From NCBI RefSeq assembly GCF_002127325.2, contig NC_035449.2:141752820-141816819 (forward strand): DNA of 64,000 bases, given 5' to 3'. Of the stretch, positions 1 through 11,623 are shown in pieces. The notes below the pieces were generated by a model. That model had not been told where the DNA came from. It did no database searches and saw only the letters and a list, made by a program, of their open reading frames with translations. The translations under genes were made by a program, and so were the position numbers. The first letter of the stretch is position 1; every line of letters starts with the position of its first letter. The stretch comes from Helianthus annuus. Lineage: Eukaryota; Streptophyta; Magnoliopsida; Asterales; Asteraceae.

Positions 1-221
1 TAGCGTCACACTATCAAGTCACTATGGTGTTAAACGTTTCAGTTCATATACGTTGTGAGTGTGTGACTGCTAAGCAAGTGATGTATAGAGTGAGAGAGAA
101 ACGAACCTTGCAATCTGGTGCTGAGCGTCATGATCGATTTTCGAAGTTGTTCGGTTATAGTCTGGTTTTACAAAACGTTTTGAAACCTAGTTCACTATAA
201 CCAGTGGCTCTGATACCAAAC
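1..221 (-). mobile_element. 5' leader of a minus-strand Ty3/gypsy element (body outside window)
   Basis: This is the internal sequence next to the LTR that follows. Positions 206-219 read ggctctgataccaa, the reverse complement of the plant initiator-tRNA-Met primer binding site TTGGTATCAGAGCC, and lie 2 bp from the LTR end at 222. That fixes the element on the minus strand, with its coding body lying below position 1, outside the window. The same primer-site and LTR arrangement occurs at 42746-42762 and 50077-50093. No coding sequence is visible here. Confidence 0.8.
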
Positions 222-644
222 TGTAACACCCCCAAAATACCACCTGCGGAAACCCCGCGAGGCGTGTTACACATCAGAGTCTGAGCCACCAATCACATTG
301 AACCAATAGTAAATACTTAAATAAAATATGTCATTAATAGCCAAGATTAAATGTCAAACACAATATCAGTTCACAAATGTTATGTAGCGGAAGCATATGA
401 TAAGTCGTTTAGTAATTATTTCAAAATAAACTTAAAACCAATGTATCCATTATAAACGATCCAGTAGCTTCGATCCATGACCACTCCAGCACGCCCAGAT
501 AGCAAGTCCATGTTCCAAAGTTAACGACCTACAAGCATGCAACAAGTGTGTCAGACTACGCTGGTGAGTTCAAGGTTTTGTTAACGTGTTGAGTTACCAG
601 ATGTATGTTAATGCGATTCCATGTTGCGTTACAATGTTGCTCAT

Positions 645-835
645 GTTAGATACCCTAGGGAGTGTGCCCATGTGTATCCGGGGAGTGGTTACCCCTTGTT
701 TGCTATGTTGCCATCGTTAGATACCCTAGGGAGTGTGCCCATGTGTATCCGGGGAGTGGTTACCCCTTGTTTGCTATGTTGCCATCGTTAGATACCCTAG
801 GGAGTGTGCCCATATGTATCCGAGGAGTGTGCCTC
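645..835. repeat. 71-bp tandem repeat in LTR
   Basis: The phrase gttagataccctaggg recurs at 645, 716 and 787, a period of 71 bp. The first two units are nearly identical and the third is partial and diverged. The array lies inside the LTR at 222-2698. Confidence 0.85.
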
Positions 836-1303
836 TAACAACCATAGCCCTATCCAGATAATTAGTTCACGCCCGTCCTTACGGCCCGGTGTGAGGTTTC
901 CCACCTAATAGCGCTATCAACTAATTACCCCCATTGCCCTCCAGGCAATAACCAAAACCGATTAAGTTGTTTACCCAATGTTTCCCTTCCAAATGTTTAC
1001 CAGTTGTCCCAAACCACAGGGACGCATGCTTGAGAAAATGCAATGAACTCACCTGGGATTGCTCGGCAGGTTATACCAAAGTTACTCGAACTAAGAGTTG
1101 TCAATTTCGTCCTAACAGGGTTATTATACAAATCAGGTTTTTGGTTTCGAGTTGTACACATAAACATCACATAAGTCAATGGTTATAACACATAGCATGT
1201 AACACTTTGATCAACTAATAGTAGCATGAAGTTCATATAAACATGACCCCTAACTTGTGCGACTGTGGGTGATTGGGCTGTTATGGTTGTGCAGGCCCAA
1301 TCC

Positions 1304-1680
1304 CCTTGTGTGATCCAGAAAGACCGAGCCCAAAAGGTAGCCGGCCAAACATAATAACAGCCCCAAAACATATCGGCCCAAGTAAAATAACACATGGTGA
1401 CTTGTGCGGTCCGAACTGGGTTGTGCGGTTGGGGTCTTTGGGCTTTAAGGCCCAACAGCTTAATAACATGTGCACGTGAAGGTGAGGCCCAACATCTTGT
1501 GCGATCAGCTGCACCTTGTGCGATCCACAAGATGTTGTGCGATCAGGCATAATCGGACATAATGTGCGACCGGTCTTGTGCGTCCGACTTGTACGAATGG
1601 ACCCTTTGTGCGATAGGAGGCCTTGTGCGACCGGGAGCCTTGTACGAGTGGCTCCCTTGTGCGATCCGAATCAGACTTGC
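1304..1680. repeat. Dispersed TTGTGCGATC word array in LTR
   Basis: At least ten copies or near-copies of TTGTGCGA(T/C)C occur in this stretch, for example around 1497, 1513, 1535, 1605, 1622 and 1655, with three more at 2424-2475. Spacing is irregular, so this is not a simple tandem repeat. The same word is clustered at equivalent places in the LTRs at 43790-44220 and 51120-51545. Confidence 0.75.
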
Positions 1681-2698
1681 GTGATTGTTTTAGTTACCAA
1701 ATATTATGCAAGTCAGTTACAAGTTTCCTTCATTCACGAAATTAGTTATATTGTTTCCAAGTTTACCAACTAATTAACAAATCAATCAACACCATCCTAA
1801 CAAATCTGATAACACAAAATCGATCAAACATGTGTAATTCAAATGCTTTCTCAAGAACCTTAACCGAACCATTCATGAACATCTCTTATAAACATAACGA
1901 TTTACATGAACACGTGCCACACATACAATCTGAATATAAGATTTGTGCACTTTCAAACATCGAGATAAATAAATCGATCAAAAACCTAGTAGCCGACTAA
2001 CATTCAACAGTTTCTATTTCATCATGTGAACAAGCTAAGCTGGCCGATTATCAACACTATCTTTCAATCTATATGCGAGCCGATTAACAAGAACATCACA
2101 TACGGTTCCTTATCATGTCTACTATTCTAACCATAATATCAAAACACGAATCATAACACCTTGTAACAAAACATAATTCACTAACCGATATCAAAGAGGG
2201 TGAGCAAGGATTGATCCAACTTGTGATCTTGGTGCCGTCGGCTTCCAAGCAAAACGAGGGAGAGAGAGAAGGTCGTCTAGGGTTTGTGTGTGTGTTGTGA
2301 GAATTGTAACTATGAGAGAATGACCTCCTAAGGTGTGTGTATGTTGTACGTATAAGATAAGTGGGCCGAAACCCCCTAATGGGCTGCCCATTGGTTCCGG
2401 TTACAAGGAATACGGCCCAAGGCCTTGTGCGTTCAAGTAGAGGTTGTGCGTTCAAGAGTCTTGTGCGGTCGAGTCACTTGTATGAATATACATTCACATA
2501 AAATAAACATAACATCCACATAAAATAACCATAACATTCAACCAATCATAGTTCACGTGAGCACGTAACGTTACACAAAGTTGGTTTAAATTACGAGTTG
2601 TCACAGTATCCCCAACTAAAAAGAAATTTCGTCCCGAAATTTGGTACGCACTCACTAACGTAAGCTATATCGTTCACTAGTTTCCCTGGGGTGTCACA

Positions 2699-3307
2699 AT
2701 AGCACTAAACAAGAAAAAGCATATTGTTTATGTTGTTACTTGTTTAATGTAAGTGTTGGTAATAAAGGTGGAAGAGATACTTTTGTTAGTGGAGGCTTTT
2801 GTAATTGGAGTAAACCGGGTTACTTAAAACAACATGTTGGGTTAGTTAACAGTTCACATAATTATGCGGTGCATAAATGTGAAAATCTCTTGAATCAAAA
2901 GCGATCATATGATGCGAATGAGAAAAGGCGTAACAAGGAAGAAAAAATTGGAAATCGGTATCGATTAATGGGTTCTGTTCATAGTGCTAGATGATAAATT
3001 TGCAAACTTGACTGGATTGAGTGACCTTGCTCGTGTAATGGTGGAAAACGGAAAAAATGAAACTTTTCCTTTGGTTTATCGAACATTAAAGCTAGCGTTG
3101 GTTTTACCGGTTGCAACCACAACCGTCGAAAGATGTTTTTCAAAAATGAAGCTTATCAAGACAGATTTACGCAATCGAATGGGTGAGGAGTATTTGAACA
3201 ATGCTCTAATTTGTGCGGTCGAGAAAGAAACTTTTTATAAAGTAAAAGAAGAGGATGTCATGAGCCGATTTCAAGCTTTCAAAAACCGGAGAGGAGATAT
3301 CATTTAG
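2699..3307 (+). pseudogene. Broken hAT transposase, TTF-zinc-finger type
   Basis: Two overlapping reading frames encode the two ends of a plant hAT-type protein. Frame 1 (2740-2994) contains the TTF-finger-like stretch FVSGGFCNWSKPGYLKQHVG followed by VNSSHN. Frame 2 (2984-3307) contains the C-terminal hAT dimerisation domain, with the diagnostic LPVATTTVERCFSKMK. The catalytic middle of the transposase, several hundred residues in intact relatives, is missing, and the two parts are in different frames. This is therefore an internal-deletion relic. Its left side is cut by the LTR that ends at 2698. Terminal inverted repeats were not found. The family assignment is firm from the dimerisation motif; which hAT subgroup is an inference. 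Confidence 0.8.
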
Positions 3308-5012
3308 GTACATGTTTAAATTTATTTATTAGCATGCTATTATTTTTGTTTCTATATGAACTTTGAACTACGTCAAATTGTATTTGTATCAAGTGCGCTA
3401 ATTTTTTTTTTGAACGCTACCGCTTGAACTAATTTCTAGATCCGCCACTACTAACTAACATCCCGCAATTCATGCAAGCCTTCCCACGACTCCATAACGT
3501 CCATTTTCAGTCAAGCACGTGTGGAATAACCGTGGAATATTCTTCAGGGACGTTGCCAAGACTATGTCCAAGCTGTTACTCCTGCAAAACAATACCGAAT
3601 TCAAAGTGAACAATCATTAGTATAAGGATCCTTAGGATGATCCATGATCCTGATCCTGAAACACTTCTAAGGATCACTATCTGTCACAGAAGTAAGGATC
3701 ACTAGACAGGATAACATATGAGGATCACAGGTCATTAGGAAATCCTCCCCTAACAGGTACCATGCTCATCCCTAACGCAGATTGAACCTTACTAGATGTA
3801 ATGTATTTTTTTATGTGTGGATATATTTTTTGCTAGGGCAAGACCTTTTTTTGTTTTTCCTTTTAGTTTTTATACCAAGTTTTGGTATCGTATTAATCCC
3901 GTTACAAAACGAAATGAATCGATAACGATCGAATTCTCCACCGCGTAGCACAGAGAATTTCACTACTTATATACATCCAGTTAGAATCAAAATCAATAAT
4001 ATGGGCACACCATAAGTAATGCAATATCGTAATATTGTTTTTACTTGATATATAAAATTATAGATATATAATCATATCATTGAGTTTTCAAAATTGATCT
4101 TAGTGCTCAGACAAATTTAACAAGTTTATGGGTATGACTATCAGTTTAATATCTGGTCTGATTTCAAACATTTATCATCAAATGACCTCTAATGATAAAG
4201 TGATGATGGATCCTTAGATTCACAACAATCTTCTTTTATAACCCCCCCCCCCTCCCCCCTCATAAATGGTTTAACCCACATTAACGTTCTTTAACGCTCT
4301 TCGAGAGCGGTGTGCCAGGCATTAACGTATGCCAACTAGAAAAAAAAAAAAAAAAAAAAAAACCTTAAGGGGTAAGATTTATGCTCTCAATTATCATCAC
4401 TTTCTTTTAATATTAAAGCTATAATTCCGTGAATATTTATATCCAAGAATAAAAACCGACATTGTTGACATTAAATACTCATCTTTTTTTTTTTGAACGG
4501 CAAATACTCGTCTCTTATATTAAGCATAAAATATCCGATTTAATTTCCAAAAATTAATTGTAGTGGAAAGAAAAGAAGATGGTAGCGATGATATTGTACA
4601 GAAATGTACTTTCTATTTGAAGAAGATTTTGTTGTCGGATATAAAATCCTTGGTACTTGTTATCTTGCGGCTGTTGGGTGGGTCTTTGAGACCAAGGGGT
4701 GTGGGATCGTCCCCTCCCTGGTGCCGGTCGTCGCCCTCGTCTCACACCGCCCCCCTCCCCCTCGTCGCGGCGCAAACGGCATCACCAGGCCGTTGGAGAC
4801 GAGCCTTGTGATTGGTTTGTTCTCTGACTTCAATCTCTCTCTCCTTTATTATATATTATTATATATTGGTTTTATTATAAGTTGGGTAGTCTTCCACACC
4901 TTTGGGTAGCCCTTAAAGGGATGATCCTCCACCCAATGTGACGTGTCGCCTACGTGGCGGATAGTCCCAAAGGGACTACCCAAACCACACCCATGGTCTG
5001 ATGAAACCATCA
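3308..5012. other. No gene seen; low-complexity and small repeats
   Basis: No ORF here resembles a gene. Positions 3625-3745 are rich in ggatc words. There is a C-run with one T at 4242-4259 and an A-run at 4340-4362. Positions 4680-4810 form a GC-rich island (ccctcc, cgtcgc) with no recognised product. It may be part of a degraded transposon. Confidence 0.5.
4882..4983. repeat. Small foldback (10-bp perfect inverted repeat)
   Basis: ttgggtagtc at 4882-4891 is repeated as gactacccaa at 4974-4983, giving a 102-bp foldback unit. No clear target-site duplication is visible, so it may be a MITE or part of one. Confidence 0.4.
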
Positions 5013-6262
5013 TTTCATAAAGAGTGAATTACAAATTTTGTCCTTTATCTTTATACCTAATTTTAAGCGATGTCCTTTATTTTTAAAATTGACGAGTTTT
5101 GTACTTTATGTTTCAGAATATTACACGGTTTGTCCTTTTGGCCTAACCCCGTTAAGTTTTTTGTTAAATCTGATCATGTGTCTTGCACATGAGGGTAATT
5201 TTGTCATTTCATGTTTACAAGGACTAATTATGTTTATAACTTAAGCACCTAACAATTATATTAACAAATACTTTAAAACCCATTACTCTCTAATCCTCTC
5301 ACTCTTTCTCACATCTCCATCTCTGCCCACTTATCACTACCACCATCCACTCCACACCACCGTCAATTCCACCAGCCACCGTCACCCCAACCATTTGAAA
5401 CCTAACCACGCATCACTTGTAAACCCACCACCAATTTTTCTCCCTAACCGCACAACCCCATCTTACACCTACCATCAAAACCCTAACCCCAACCTACAAA
5501 CACTATCAGAGTCGCTAGAAAACGACACCACCTGTAAACCCATACGCATCAGACAACATCAAAATTACTAACAGAAACTAATCGCCTTGGGCTCGTGGAT
5601 GGAGCTGGCCGTGATGTAAGTATAACATTCAATGATCCAACTGTTGATTTCGTTTCTACGTCAACAACCAAAACAATTGATTTCAAGACACTCAAAACCT
5701 ACCTAATCTAAACCTAACCCCAACCGGCGCCGCTTGATCCGTCGTATAAAACCACTAAGGATCCGTCGAATAAAACCACTAAGAATCTAAATCCAACCTG
5801 CAAAACCACCGCTATCTTCGTCCTTGTGCCCCTTTTCGTTGCATTTTGTACACTGAACCAATACCACATGTGATGGTGACGGCGAGAGAGAGAGGGGGTA
5901 GTGAGAGACCGATATAGAAAGAGAGGGATGAGGGAGAATAAGGGAAAAAGAGGGTGGTGGCGACGGTGGCTAGTGGGTAAGAAGAGGGTGGGTGGTGGTG
6001 GTGGGCTAGTAGTGGTGGATTGGGGATGGTTGGTGGGTAAGGCTAGAGAGAGAGGGGGGTGAGAAGAAAGAGAGAGTGTGTCTCTGATATATATGATTAT
6101 TAAGTTTTTAAATTGTCTTTCAAAAAAGAAAATTAAGTTTTTAAATTTAGTTTTCTTTTATTTATTATAATATTTTTAAATAAATTGATGAAAAGACTAA
6201 AATACCTTTTTGTTATCTGATTTAACAAAAACAATTAACTGGGTTAGGCCAAAAGGACAAAC

Positions 6263-8813
6263 TGCCACACCCCAACTGATGGCAGAAACATCGGGGTGAG
6301 GCACTGAGCGAAACAGATTGTCCAGGAGAATCCATAACACCTATTAATTATAATATATTAAAGGTTCATGTCCCATACCACACACATATAAAATAAAAAC
6401 AGTTATTACAAATGATGTTCTCAAAGACAAATATCCATTCCAACAACTCAGATTTTATTTAGTTTGTTTCTAGACTCTCCTAGCTTGATTCCATAGCAGC
6501 TAACAAGCAAAAGCATCCTAAACACCTGTCACATACGTTAAAATGGAGGTCAATACACATAGTGTAAAGGTGAGCATACAAGTTTAATAGTATAATAGAT
6601 AGCGAAAATCGTTTACGCATAACCAGCATGTAACATGTAGCAAAGTGAAGCTAGTAGGTTATCAACAATGAAATGTGCACAGACGTGATTGCGAGTTGTA
6701 GAAGGCGCAACACATATCCCCACTGGGACACGTGAAGTAAAGCCCTTAACAACCCCTGTCCACTATAGGTGCTGAGTGCAAACTATAGCACTATCATTGC
6801 TAAGGTGTCAGGCAACAATCACTGTGTAAACATAACATACAAGCATACATCAAATAACACGTATAACATGCAATAACGGTCAGCGTATAAAGTGTTTTCG
6901 TTGTGTGTCGATTGTGATTTGAATAAGTAACCTATGTAACACCCAAAAGTGCGTAAAGCAAAAAGGGTTCGAGTATACTCACAGATAGCGTTCAATAAAT
7001 AAACACCGTCTTGGATTGCAGGGAGCGCTGGAAAGTTAGCCTGATTACAGAACGATAACATAAGCGATGGACGGCGCGATAAACGGTGACGAGTGAACCA
7101 AGTAACGAATGGTCATCCGATCGGATGACAATCCGGGCGGATGGTCATCCAGTCGGATGGCCATTCGGTCGGATTGACATTTGTTTGGGATGGATGTGTT
7201 TGTGTATGATGGCTTTGAAGTTTTCGTTGTAGCATTTAAAATCAGAGAAGTATCTCTATCTTTCAGGTCGTTCGATTGATCGGTCATCCGATCGGATGGT
7301 CGTTCAATCAGATGGCGATCCGTCCAGCGAGACATTTCTCAGGAGAACAAGTTCACAGCAGGATGGTCATTCGATCGGATGGTCGTCCGATCGGATGACA
7401 ATGCGCTGGAACTGATGATCTTTGAAAATTTATAAAATTGTTAAAGTGTGGGACCATGAGTTATCCGATCAGATGGCAATCCGATCGGACGGCAGTCCGT
7501 TTGGTGACTTGGTCGTTTTGAAATTTGTTAAGTTTTGAAAAGTTTGCGGTTTGATCGAGACGGTATGACTACGTGCTGAACAACGGAAACCCCACCAAGT
7601 CCAAGTTATCTGATCGGATGGGAATCACCCCGTGTCACCAGTTAACTGTTCTTGACGGTTGTTCATGTTCAACCCGCTAAGTCGGTTATCTCGTTGCTAG
7701 GAATCAAATCTCAAACCGACACATCACTAGAGAAGAGTGGAAGGCCTGAATAAGCTCCGATTCTATCGGTTTTGAGTTCATGAGTGTAAAAGAGTTGAAA
7801 GAAAAGTTAAGAAAACATCTCTCAATCCTTTTAACCTTGAAAATGTTTAGATTTAGATGAAATTAGTGTTTAATCATGTTGAAATCCTTTAGATCTGAGT
7901 TGTTCTTGGTGGAATGAGGTCAAAACTTGAAGTTCATAAGAACCCCATGATGACATCATCCTAGAACACCTCAAACCAGTCGATTTCATGGTGAAAAGTG
8001 AAGATTCAAAGGTGAAAATGATGAAGAAGTGTGCATAGATGATAAATGTACAAGATTCGGGTTGAAAACTTACAAGAATCGCGAGAAATCGAGGGAAAAT
8101 GGCCTGAGAAGTCGAAGGGTCGGAGAGAGAGCTGTCACATCACTGTTCATGATGTGACAGGGCTATTTATAGGTGTCCAAAAGGGGAAAGGCAGTGCAGT
8201 GTAATGGATCGGATGGCAACCCGATCGGATGGCCAGATGGGCATCCGAACGGATGACCATTCGATCGAATGGTCATTCGATCGAAGGGTTGCCGCGAGTT
8301 GGGTTTTGACGTTTCGTTTCGTGCATTGGGTGTTGCGATGCGTTTAAGTGAGTGTCGATTAAGCGATGCGATAGATTTAATTTATAGTCACACAAATAAT
8401 ATAACTAGCATACAATAACATAAATAACCTTGCGTTTCCAGTTTGCGATGCGATTGTGTTGCGATAGAGTTGCGATTGTGTTTTTGTTTAATCACCATAA
8501 ACATAATATAAACATGCACATGTATCACGTAAATAGCGCACACACGTAAAACAATATACAGGACCTATAATTCAAGTTGCGAGTGCGATTGCGATGCGAT
8601 TAGCGATAAAATAGATTAGCGATCAACATCGATTAAACTGCGATTATTATAGATACTCCATATAATACAACTAAAGCAAACAAATTAAAGAATTGGATTA
8701 CAAGTCAAGGTGTACAATCAATAATTAAGCAAGGAGTGACAGATCACAATTAGCAATCTTTTCTTCATTTGACTTTGACTTGTACTTTGACTTCCAAAAC
8801 ACGGGTTGTTACA
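6263..8813. mobile_element. Solo LTR (Ty3/gypsy-type), 5-bp TSD
   Basis: The sequence begins tgccacacccc and ends cgggttgttaca. It is flanked by caaac on both sides (6258-6262 and 8814-8818). Removing the insert and one TSD copy restores the right arm of the surrounding foldback element, which proves it is an insertion. No primer site, polypurine tract or coding region lies next to it, so it is a solo LTR, the usual product of LTR-LTR recombination. Its 2.55-kb length suits large-LTR Ty3 families. ORFs within it (for example 7045-7335 on the minus strand) are not credible genes. Confidence 0.85.
7105..8290. repeat. Dispersed palindromic CATCCGATCGGATG words
   Basis: The palindrome CATCCGATCGGATG and one- or two-base variants recur through the solo LTR. 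They cluster at 7108-7180, 7268-7325, 7360-7400, 7466-7500, 7605-7622 and 8205-8290. Spacing is irregular. A second word family, tgcgatt/tgcgatgcgat, fills 8330-8640. Confidence 0.75.
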
Positions 8814-9026
8814 CAAACTGTGCAATATACTGAAACATAAACTACAAAACTCATCAATTTTAAAGGTAAAGGACATCGTTTGAAATTAGGTATAAAGATA
8901 AATGACAAAATTTGAAATTCACTCTTTCATAAATCTCACTAGTCTTTTTAACTTTTATATTTTTCACTAAGTGTCATCTCCAAATAACTTGGTGTGACAA
9001 TTCTTCGATTAAAGTTTTTATCTTTT

Positions 9027-9259
9027 GCTCATTGCTTTATAGCCTAGTGGTATTTTGAGGGTGGGATAACGCTTTGTGACCAATACGTTCTGGGTTCGAT
9101 TCCCACAAGAGGGTTTTTCTATATATATTGGGTTTCTTCGTGAATTGGTGTGTAGACATTATAGCTTAGTGGAGACTGGAGATGGATATGATCGGGTGGT
9201 TCCGCTGGTGGCACGATGATACTCCAGTGGTTCGTCAGTGATCCGAATTTGCCGTTAAA
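9027..9259 (+). mobile_element. tRNA-derived SINE
   Basis: A polymerase III box A (tagcctagtgg, 9040-9050) and box B (gggttcgattccc, 9092-9104) are spaced as in a tRNA. They are followed by a tRNA-unrelated body ending in gccgttaaaaa. A direct repeat of about 15 bp flanks it: aaagtttttatctttt at 9011-9026 and aaagttttatctttt at 9260-9274, one T different. That is the long, variable TSD expected from target-primed reverse transcription. The tail and TSD exclude a normal tRNA gene. Confidence 0.8.
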
Positions 9260-9284
9260 AAAGTTTTATCTTTTTTTAAACAAC

Positions 9285-9312
9285 AAATATCAATATCAAT
9301 ATCAATATCATT
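9285..9312. repeat. ATATCA hexamer microsatellite
   Basis: Four to five tandem copies of atatca/tatcaa lie just downstream of the SINE. Confidence 0.7.
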
Positions 9313-9337
9313 CATCACCAAAATTGTATAAGAGAAA

Positions 9338-11379
9338 TGTAACACCTGCCTCATTTAATTAAGTTTTTAATATAAAATACACATTTTTAAAAAGGACATG
9401 CTTCATTTCATAAAGTTACACAAAACGGAAGTTTGCATAGTAACAATATTCTAGTTAACTACTAACTAGTTTAAATATCCAAAAACAATAAGTTAAGTGT
9501 TTACAACATGAACATTGTCTACAACGAAGTTAGATAAACGCGGAAGCTTCAAAAAGTGGTGTTCGGTTCTTGAAATCATGCTTGATCGACATCCGGAATG
9601 GGATGAACATCACCTAATGTCAAAACCATGTTAATTGTTAGTTTTGACGATGTTAAAATATGTATAAACAAGTTCTGGAATCATACGATTGAAAAGAAAA
9701 TAAAATTTCAGCATTTTGGTCTATCGCGCCCCGCGACAGATCACCCTTAAGTTTACGCGGGCCGCGAGTGAGCCCCGCGTGTCGCGGCAGAATGAGTGGC
9801 TCCCTCCGCGTGCCGCGGGGGAGATCATTTTCTAGCGGGTGCAGGTTTAACCTGCATCTGCTGCCCAACACCAATTTTCACAATTCCAACTTTAAACGCT
9901 TATAACTTTTTATCTAAGTGCCTGTTTTAGGTGATTCTTTTTTCTACGCGTCCGTAATTTAATTACCAATGCATCTATCATGATCATTTAATCAAAAAGT
10001 TGAGTTTACGGACTGAAAGGTTAATAGTCCCTTATTTGTTTGTTTGACCCACATAATTTTTGCACTAATTCTAACACCAATATTTTTATGACCACAAGGT
10101 GTTTTTACCCATCTTCCGGGGCTTACGATCCTTGGTGCATCATCACCAATTCTGTGGTTTACGCTCTTATGATCTACAATCGCCAAGGGATCTTTCTACA
10201 TTTTCATAGTACCAATTCAACACACATTTATTTGACCCGTTTGGTTGATTTATGGAATCCACCATTTCAACGATAACCAAACGTTTTCTTATCTAGTCTT
10301 GACTCGTTCAATTAAGTAGTGATCCTCGTCACTTCAACTAATGTAAATCCTTATTCTAAAACACAACTTTGAATGACTACACTATCAAATTAACATGATG
10401 TAACGAAACAAGTTACTTACCTTCAAAGCGCTCCCTTCAAACGTGCGTCACCACCGGCTTGTTCACTCGACGTTCCGGTTTCCTTTCCTATAGAGTTCAA
10501 GCACGAATCGTTTAGAACTCTTTTCTTAGCATTCACGCATAATTCGCCAGAATATACAAGTATGCGTTTTAAATCAAATTTTCAACATTAGGCTTTCTAT
10601 TAGGCATTTCTACGAACACCTAAAGGGCATAATTCCTGGAAGTTTATAATTAAGCTCATGACTAATTATGTAGCCAAAATTAATCATCAATTAAGCAAGT
10701 TCATGTAGATTTTACACATCATATTCTGAAATCACTTTATAGAACTCAAATTACACTAGAATAACAATCATAATCCTAGTGTTCAACATGTTTCTACAAA
10801 ACCCACTTAACACCTTCAATGGTGATTATGAATTTCACAAGTAATAAGCATAATTTCAACAATCTAATGGCTAGGGTTTATTCCTAGACACTATTTCATT
10901 CCAAATTCATCCATACAACAATCATGCAACACAAATTTCGAATTTCTTATGTTCATCCAGAAATTTAGATGGAACTTTTCTATGAAATTTTACATACCTT
11001 ATGATCCCTTTACTAAGGAGATCACCAATCTATGCTCGGATTTCGTTTTAGAACTGATTTGAGCCTTCAATTTGTGAAATTTGTGTGAGTTAGGGTTTGA
11101 TGGAGGATTCCTTGGTCGCTCTTGTGTTCTGATCGAACCAGACACACACTTAGGTGTGTGTTTGGTGTTTTATTTTTGATTTAATATTATTAGTTTCATA
11201 CTTAACAACTTTGGTCCCCCAACTATTGTTTGGTTCTTATTTTAGGTGTTTCAGACACACTAATGTATTACCACAAGACTTCTATCTAACTAGGTTATTT
11301 TTCATTTCTAGTTAGTTCATTTTGTTTATTATCGACATCGAATTTATAATAAAAAGGTTTATATTTTAGGGGTGTTACA
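9338..11379. mobile_element. Solo LTR
   Basis: The sequence begins tgtaacacct and ends aggggtgttaca, with inverted TG...CA ends. The tetranucleotide gaaa abuts both ends (9334-9337 and 11380-11383); a fifth base does not match. No primer binding site or polypurine tract adjoins it and no pol fragment is nearby. A CT/GA-rich block ending in a gtgtgtgt run (about 11090-11170) resembles the promoter-proximal block of the minus-strand LTRs elsewhere in the window, so the LTR is probably minus-strand. ORFs inside it are not gene-like. Confidence 0.7.
9719..9835. repeat. GC-rich CGCGG-word block in solo LTR
   Basis: Against an AT-rich background, about 115 bp carry repeated self-complementary words: cgcgccccgcgac, gcgggccgcg, ccccgcgtgtcgcgg and cgcgtgccgcgggg. 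It is CpG-dense and non-coding. Confidence 0.7.
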
Positions 11380-11623
11380 GAAAGATTGCTAGTAAGATAC
11401 TAATCCCAACAGTACTTGTGATCTACTAGTACAACAAACTGTCAAATATATAAAGTATAGAAAACTGCAAATTACAACTTGAGTAAATCGTCAAAATAGT
11501 CCCTGATGTTTGGTCACTTTTGTCACTTTAGTTCAAAACTTCAACCTTTTAAATATGGGTCCCTGTGGTTTCAATTTTGTTGCCATTTCCATCCAAAATC
11601 AAAATTTAGTCAGATTTTTCAGT

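Larger units (their letters stand above)
222..2698 (-). mobile_element. 5' LTR of a Tekay-like Ty3/gypsy element
   Basis: The sequence starts tgtaacacccc (222) and ends ggggtgtcaca (2698), the inverted TG...CA ends of an LTR. The primer binding site abuts the low-coordinate end. The general plan matches the minus-strand LTRs at 42762-45208 and 50093-52419: same start, a field of TTGTGCGATC-like words, a CT/GA-rich block followed by a gtgtgtgt run, and an AAATTTCGTCCCGAAATTT palindrome at 2624-2642 near the outer end. It is too diverged to be the same copy family. The outer end meets hAT-derived sequence at 2699. The second LTR is outside the window, so no TSD can be checked. Small ORFs inside it are not genes. 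Confidence 0.8.
5022..8924. mobile_element. Mutator-type foldback element interrupted by a solo LTR
   Basis: The left end from gagtgaatt (5022) to about 5155 is repeated in inverted orientation from 6240 to 6262 and 8814 to 8924. Both arms carry the same phrases in the same order: tttgtccttta, ttataccta, a tttaaaattga word and the gtttgtcc end. A 9-bp direct repeat tttcataaa flanks it (5013-5021 and 8925-8933), the TSD length typical of the Mutator superfamily. There is no transposase. The unique middle (about 5250-6180) is non-coding, with a ccacc/tcacc-rich stretch and a gtggtgg/gagag-rich stretch. The right arm was later split by the LTR at 6263-8813. Confidence 0.8.

Noticed and set aside
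4563..4909. Overlapping ORFs of 73-101 residues in a GC-rich patch
   Set aside because: Overlap on both strands is expected in GC-rich DNA; no start context, domain or repeat in a related place.
9040..9104. Possible tRNA gene
   Set aside because: Box A and B are present, but no acceptor or anticodon stem can be drawn, a tail follows, and a 15-bp TSD brackets the unit, so it is a SINE.
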